Positions 6,741 through 8,933 of a stretch of 8,933 nt of DNA are shown here, one piece after another; the stretch's first letter is position 1, and every line of letters starts with the position of its first letter. A model generated the notes under the pieces. That model searched no databases. It was not told the origin of the DNA and saw only the letters and a list, made by a program, of their open reading frames with translations. The stretch is from an uncultured Pyrinomonas sp. (GTDB taxonomy: Bacteria > Acidobacteriota > Blastocatellia > Pyrinomonadales > Pyrinomonadaceae): positions 1 to 8,933 of the forward strand of contig CAKZOF010000585.1 in NCBI GenBank assembly GCA_937135995.1. The letters run 5' to 3'. The position numbers were made by a program, and so were the translations under genes.

Positions 6741-6954
6741 AGCGTCGTGACGGCGGCGTCTTCTTTTTCGACCGACGCCGCCAAAAGATCCACGCGCCGA
6801 CGAGAGCGACGGCCAGCAACGCGATGGTCGCCTGACTGCGACGGAGAAGGCCAACCCCGACGATCAAAGCGAAGAGGAGCGTGCCGGGCGGAGCGAACAG
6901 GAGAAAAACCGACGCGAGCGCGACGACAGCGCGCTTCGCCGACCTCGTTTTCAT
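6715..6954 (-). CDS. Small two-helix membrane protein of unknown function
   Basis: I do not recognise the family. The 79-residue product starts with a short basic segment (KTRSAKR). A hydrophobic stretch of about 9-37, broken by APPG at 21-24, and a second helix at 42-58 (ATIALLAVALVGAWIFW) follow, then a strongly basic RRRSKKK and a short acidic end (AEDD). By the positive-inside rule the basic tail should be cytoplasmic. The ATG at 6954 is chosen because GGAG lies 4 nt upstream; an in-frame ATG at 7011 would add 19 charged residues without a ribosome site. The hydrophobic pattern ending in a basic tail argues for a real gene, although short GC-rich frames can mimic this. It is divergent from the large GT-C-like gene and ends inside a repeat copy upstream of tolC. 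Confidence 0.6.
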   Translation of the reverse strand: MKTRSAKRAVVALASVFLLFAPPGTLLFALIVGVGLLRRSQATIALLAVALVGAWIFWRRRSKKKTPPSRRSQAVAEDD

Positions 6955-7027
6955 CTCGCTCCGGCGGTTCGCTTTGCTGATGCCGTTTTCGTTTCGCTCT
7001 CGGTGGTTCATCGGCCAACCGTCGCAA

Positions 7028-7056
7028 ACATTAGCCTGAACTTCGGGTCAGTTCAA
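7028..7056 (-). promoter_or_regulatory. Candidate promoter for the small membrane protein gene
   Basis: Read leftward, TTGAAC (7056-7051, four of six) is followed after 17 nt by TAATGT (7033-7028, three of six). The spacing is ideal but the -10 is poor. A start near 7021 would give a leader of about 67 nt to the ATG at 6954. The inverted repeat at 7037-7055 overlaps its -35 and spacer. Confidence 0.25.
7037..7055. promoter_or_regulatory. Inverted repeat TGAACT-N7-AGTTCA, operator candidate
   Basis: TGAACT at 7037-7042 and its exact complement AGTTCA at 7050-7055 flank 7 nt. The 19-bp symmetric site lies in the divergent spacer between the small membrane protein and the GT-C-like gene. Size and position fit a dimeric repressor site, but a 6-bp arm can arise by chance. 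Confidence 0.35.
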
Positions 7057-7062
7057 CGTTTC

Positions 7063-7086
7063 ACGAAGCGCGACCGCTTCGTTTTT
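7063..7086 (+). terminator. Hairpin plus T-run just before the GT-C-like start codon (terminator/attenuator candidate)
   Basis: ACGAAGCG (7063-7070) and its exact complement CGCTTCGT (7075-7082) form an 8-bp stem with a CGAC tetraloop. Five Ts (7082-7086, the first pairing in the stem) follow, giving the shape of a rightward intrinsic terminator. It ends 5 nt before the ATG at 7092 and no rightward gene lies upstream, so it would act on the leader of the same gene. It may attenuate transcription or shield the ribosome site. I see no clear competing antiterminator stem. Confidence 0.55.
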
Positions 7087-7091
7087 CGAAA

Positions 7092-8852
7092 ATGTCCGAC
7101 GAATCTTTGCCGAGGATCTTGGCACACGCTGCGCGCAAAACGAGCGCCAAGGAGCGCCCCGCAACGTGGAAGCTGCTCTTGTGTTTAGCCATGCTTCCGC
7201 CGCTCGTCACAGGCACGCTCGTCTTCAAGTGGGGCGTCGATGTTCCGTACTGCGATCAATGGGAACTGGTCCCGCTTTTCGAAAAGGCGGCGCAAGGGAA
7301 GCTCACGTTCGGCGACCTGTACGCTCAACAGAACGAACACCGGCAGTTCTTCCCCAACCTCGTCTTCGTCGTTCTGGGTCGGCTGACAGATTGGAACGTG
7401 CGGTGGGAGATGGGCTTGATCTTCGCCCTCGTCTGTCTCGTCTCGCTCGGCATCTACGTTTTGGGAGAAAGAACCATCGGCGGCACGCGAGAGCGAAGGG
7501 CATGGCTCTATCTTCTAGCCAACATCCTCATCTTCAGCCCGGCGCAGTACGAAAACTGGCTGTTCGGCGTGCAGGTCGTCTATTTGATGCCCATCGTCTG
7601 CGTGCTGTTCTGCATCTTCGTCGCTCGCTCGGGCTGGAAGTTTTCGGTCAAGTTCGCGCTCTGCATGGCGGCTTCGACAGTGAGCAGCTTTTCTTGTGCC
7701 AACGGACTCGTCTGCTGGCTGGTCGCGTTTCCGTTCCTGTTGACCGATGCTTCGCACGCGCCCTGTAGCAAATTTCAGTGGGCGAGCGTTTGGATGGCGG
7801 GCTTTGCCGCGAGCGTCGCGTGCTATTTTTACGATTACCACTCCCTGCCTTATCCAAACTTGAACGCGCTCCCCTTGACGTTGGCCGCTTCCGGGTATTT
7901 CCTCGCCGTTTTAGGCGCGCCGCTTTCGTGGGGACGTCTTTGGATCAGCCTGCTCGCTGGAGCGCTGACGTTGGTCATCTTCGCGACGCTTTGCCTCAGA
8001 ACATGGGGAATGCGCGAAGACGGCGATCTCGCCGCGCGCGCCATGTGCTGGATCGCGCTCGGCCTGTACTCCATCATCACCGCCGCGTTGATCACCTTCG
8101 GGCGAATGAGCTTCGGCGTGGAACAGGCGATGTCATCGCGGTATTTGGGCTTTTCGATCTATTTGTGCATCGCGATGTTCTATCTCGCTGCGATGATCGT
8201 CGAGAACCAGCGCGACGGTGAGCGTCACTTCTTCGCCCGATGGATCGCGCCGGCGTCCGCGGCGCTCGCGCTCTATCTCGGGATCTTCTTTGTAGCGACG
8301 ATTCACCACATGCGCAATTGGGGGCGCGAGAGGTTGCAAGCGAAAGCTTGCCTCCTTTTCATTAACCTACTCCCGAACGACTGCTCGACGCGGACGCTGC
8401 ATCCGAACCGGGAGACGCTGCGCGCGCGCGCCAACGCGCTCAATGCGATGGGCTTCTTGCGGCCCGCTCTGCTGCGTAGCCTCGAGGTGCGCGACTTCGC
8501 CGCGTCGGATACAAGCGCGCACGGATCTTTCGACGGGTTGATCCGCGTTGGCGAGAACCGTTATCGGGCTTTCGGTCGGGCCGCGTTGAAAGATCGGCCC
8601 GCTGATGCGGTGCTTCTCGCTTACGAAGATGATTCCGGTCGCGAAATCGTGTTCGCAATCGCGCAAACCGAACTGGTCGAAAGATTTCGCGAAACGTTGT
8701 TCGACCGCGGCGAACGGCGCGAAACACACTGGCACAGGGAGTTCACGCTCGACAAGTTCCCACTCAAGGGAAGGCGAACGACGGCATGGGCGTTCGATGC
8801 GAACTTAGGCAAAGCTTTTCCCCTTTACGGTGTGCACGAAGTCGAAGAATGA
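7092..8852 (+). CDS. Large polytopic membrane protein, GT-C glycosyltransferase-like, with C-terminal soluble domain
   Basis: No named family can be assigned with certainty. The 586-residue product has about ten hydrophobic helices (first near 27-46, others between about 107 and 404) and a soluble, charged C-terminal domain (about 410-586). After the first helix comes a loop with VPYCDQWELV (51-60) and QQNEHRQFFPNL (79-90). An acidic residue in the first external loop followed by such a block is the layout of GT-C enzymes that take sugars from polyprenyl-phosphate carriers; D55 and E82 are the obvious candidates. A later SRY (349-351) starts a helix, as in many similar uncharacterised proteins. 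The C-terminal part has a beta-rich pattern (GSFDGLIRVGENRYRAFGRA). The ATG at 7092 lacks a Shine-Dalgarno and follows the hairpin at 7063-7086; in-frame TTG codons within the first 30 residues are alternatives. It overlaps the next glycosyltransferase by ATGA, indicating a translationally coupled operon. Confidence 0.85.
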   Translation: MSDESLPRILAHAARKTSAKERPATWKLLLCLAMLPPLVTGTLVFKWGVDVPYCDQWELVPLFEKAAQGKLTFGDLYAQQNEHRQFFPNLVFVVLGRLTDWNVRWEMGLIFALVCLVSLGIYVLGERTIGGTRERRAWLYLLANILIFSPAQYENWLFGVQVVYLMPIVCVLFCIFVARSGWKFSVKFALCMAASTVSSFSCANGLVCWLVAFPFLLTDASHAPCSKFQWASVWMAGFAASVACYFYDYHSLPYPNLNALPLTLAASGYFLAVLGAPLSWGRLWISLLAGALTLVIFATLCLRTWGMREDGDLAARAMCWIALGLYSIITAALITFGRMSFGVEQAMSSRYLGFSIYLCIAMFYLAAMIVENQRDGERHFFARWIAPASAALALYLGIFFVATIHHMRNWGRERLQAKACLLFINLLPNDCSTRTLHPNRETLRARANALNAMGFLRPALLRSLEVRDFAASDTSAHGSFDGLIRVGENRYRAFGRAALKDRPADAVLLAYEDDSGREIVFAIAQTELVERFRETLFDRGERRETHWHREFTLDKFPLKGRRTTAWAFDANLGKAFPLYGVHEVEE

Positions 8853-8933
8853 ACAAACGCCCGAGCATAAGCGTCTTTTTCCCAGCTTTCAACGACGAGA
8901 GAACGATCGGCTCGCTGGTGGAAGCGGCGTTCA
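8849..8933 (+). CDS. Family 2 glycosyltransferase, N-terminus only (runs off the right edge)
   Basis: Only 28 residues are visible. The start MNKRPSISVFFPAFNDERTI is the classic GT2 beginning: a beta strand (ISVFFPAF) followed by NDE and a helix, as in polyprenyl-phosphate sugar synthases of the DPM1 type. The ATG at 8849 overlaps the stop of the preceding gene as ATGA, with GAAG just upstream as a ribosome site. With the GT-C-like gene it suggests a lipid-linked sugar donor and transferase pair. Subfamily and acceptor cannot be judged from this fragment. Confidence 0.8.
   Translation, partial: MNKRPSISVFFPAFNDERTIGSLVEAAF

Noticed and set aside
6075..6854. Leftward open frame crossing the tolC upstream region, containing both repeat copies in frame
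   Set aside because: It overlaps the small membrane gene at one end and the tolC signal and linker region at the other in different frames. The in-frame repetition follows simply from the 72-bp spacing.

Overview
The window is GC-rich chromosomal DNA from a Gram-negative (diderm) bacterium. It carries an outer-membrane TolC-type protein, a type IV prepilin peptidase, a periplasmic-type PBP4 peptidase and several envelope glycosyltransferases. GCGC-rich codon use and the proline-rich TolC protein make Acidobacteriota (Blastocatellia-like) my best guess, but this is an impression and no marker gene is present. I see no mobile element, phage gene, tRNA, rRNA or CRISPR array.

Layout from left to right. 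Positions 1-1635 hold a leftward pair: a prepilin peptidase followed 30 nt later by a membrane-anchored PAS sensor protein that runs off the left edge. A 126-bp divergent spacer follows, with a perfect inverted repeat lying over candidate promoter elements. A rightward compact PBP4/DacB-type D-Ala-D-Ala carboxypeptidase occupies 1762-3015. A gene-free gap (3016-3341) separates it from a leftward pair read right to left: a large TolC-family outer-membrane protein (about 4310-6397), then a WaaE-like family-2 glycosyltransferase (3342-4178). A roughly 320-bp gap with a duplicated 35-bp element separates tolC from a small two-helix membrane protein (6715-6954, leftward). Across a second divergent spacer, a rightward pair begins: a large polytopic GT-C-like membrane protein (7092-8852) and, overlapping it by ATGA, the start of another family-2 glycosyltransferase that leaves the window.

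The common theme is the cell envelope: pilin/pseudopilin processing with a linked sensor, peptidoglycan trimming, outer-membrane export and glycan assembly. The terminal GT-C/GT2 pair looks like a polyprenyl-phosphate-sugar module, with the GT2 charging a lipid carrier and the membrane protein using it. That is inferred from architecture and overlap. I found no convincing novel multi-gene system. The items most worth a second look are an intrinsic-terminator-like hairpin directly in front of the GT-C-like start codon, the inverted repeats over both divergent spacers, and the repeat spanning the small membrane gene's stop codon.
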